Assembly: GCA_034667245.1 (NCBI GenBank)
Contig: JAXDKI010000413.1
Location: 1 to 12,884 of the forward strand
Direction: 5' to 3'
Origin: DATBFX01 sp034667245
GTDB taxonomy: Bacteria; Chloroflexota; Chloroflexia; Thermomicrobiales; UBA6265
Length of the DNA stretch: 12,884 nucleotides
Within the stretch, counting starts at the first letter, position 1. The number at the start of each line of letters is the position of its first letter. A program made the position numbers and the translations under genes. The notes beneath the pieces were generated by a model. That model had not been told where the DNA came from and made no database searches. It saw nothing but the letters and a program-made list of their open reading frames with translations. Positions 12,781 through 12,884 of this stretch are shown here, piece after piece.

Positions 12781-12884
12781 TCAGTTGAAGGCGGCACAGC
12801 CGCGGTAGAAGTAGAGCTCGATGTCGACCCGCCCGCGCTGCTGCCCGACGTTGGCAAAGTCATCGACGACGGCGTTCTCGAAGA
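12781..12884 (-). CDS. C-terminal 33 codons of an unidentified protein (cut by window edge)
   Basis: The minus strand is open from the window edge to a TGA at 12783-12781. Thirty of 33 codons end in G or C, the pattern expected of real genes in this GC-rich DNA, while the opposite plus-strand frame has its richest GC at codon position one. The segment starts FENAVVDDFANVGQQ, continues GRVDIELYFYRGC and ends AAFN. I cannot name the family from so short a piece. It precedes fbpA in the same direction but is separated by 325 bases with a fresh promoter, so it is probably a different transcription unit. Confidence 0.6.
   Translation of the reverse strand, partial: FENAVVDDFANVGQQRGRVDIELYFYRGCAAFN

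Noticed and set aside
12748..12884. Plus-strand coding region starting at ATG 12748
   Set aside because: GC is highest at its first codon position rather than the third, and the nearby AGGAGGAG is about 19 bases from the ATG, too far. The minus-strand frame fits better.

Overview
The window is GC-rich. All convincing genes but one small toxin-antitoxin pair lie on the minus strand, so the biological order runs from high to low coordinates. Gene content and style (a Tat-exported FbpA-like protein, a DarA-type cyclic-di-AMP receptor, many GTG starts, a CCCTCTCCC / GGGGTTGGGG intergenic repeat) suggest a Chloroflexota bacterium, perhaps of the Thermomicrobia/Sphaerobacter group. That placement is inference from memory of such genomes and was not searched.

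Layout, in transcription order. At 12884-12781 is the C-terminal tip of an unidentified protein. A 325-base gap follows, holding a good promoter and a 9-bp inverted repeat at the predicted transcription start. Then comes an iron(III)-type ABC importer: binding protein (12455-11316), two-domain permease (11207-9534) and ATPase (9534-8422), in fbpA-fbpB-fbpC order. Its last stop codon overlaps the start of tsaE, which opens a tRNA t6A-modification and ribosomal-protein acetylation block: tsaE (8422-7901), tsaB (7833-7135), rimI (6948-6235) and tsaD (6238-5114). After it come an inositol-monophosphatase-family gene (5033-4200), an unrecognised 147-residue protein (4123-3680), a stand-alone Lrp/AsnC ligand-binding (RAM) domain (3634-3410) and a GAF plus winged-helix-like protein (3372-2485). 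Facing these on the plus strand is a ParD/ParE-type pair (1886-2458) whose toxin is split by a one-base frameshift. Divergent from it are darA (1651-1322) and an M20 metallopeptidase/deacylase (1176 to beyond base 1).

TsaE, TsaB and TsaD work together on the threonylcarbamoyl transfer that makes t6A37 in ANN-decoding tRNAs. TsaC/Sua5, which makes the intermediate, is not in the window. RimI commonly sits among these genes. The direct overlap of the iron-import genes with tsaE suggests co-transcription.

The least expected structure is in the gaps between genes. Several hold short degenerate arrays with a 7-base period. At 1202-1322 and 11222-11318 related copies lie in opposite orientation on either side of a 60-70 base core, and a third, G-rich element forms the first codons of the ABC ATPase. 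No CRISPR array, rRNA, tRNA, transposase or integrase was seen. I found no clear undescribed multi-gene system. The best candidates are the heptamer elements and the three-gene hypothetical/RAM/GAF-winged-helix cluster.
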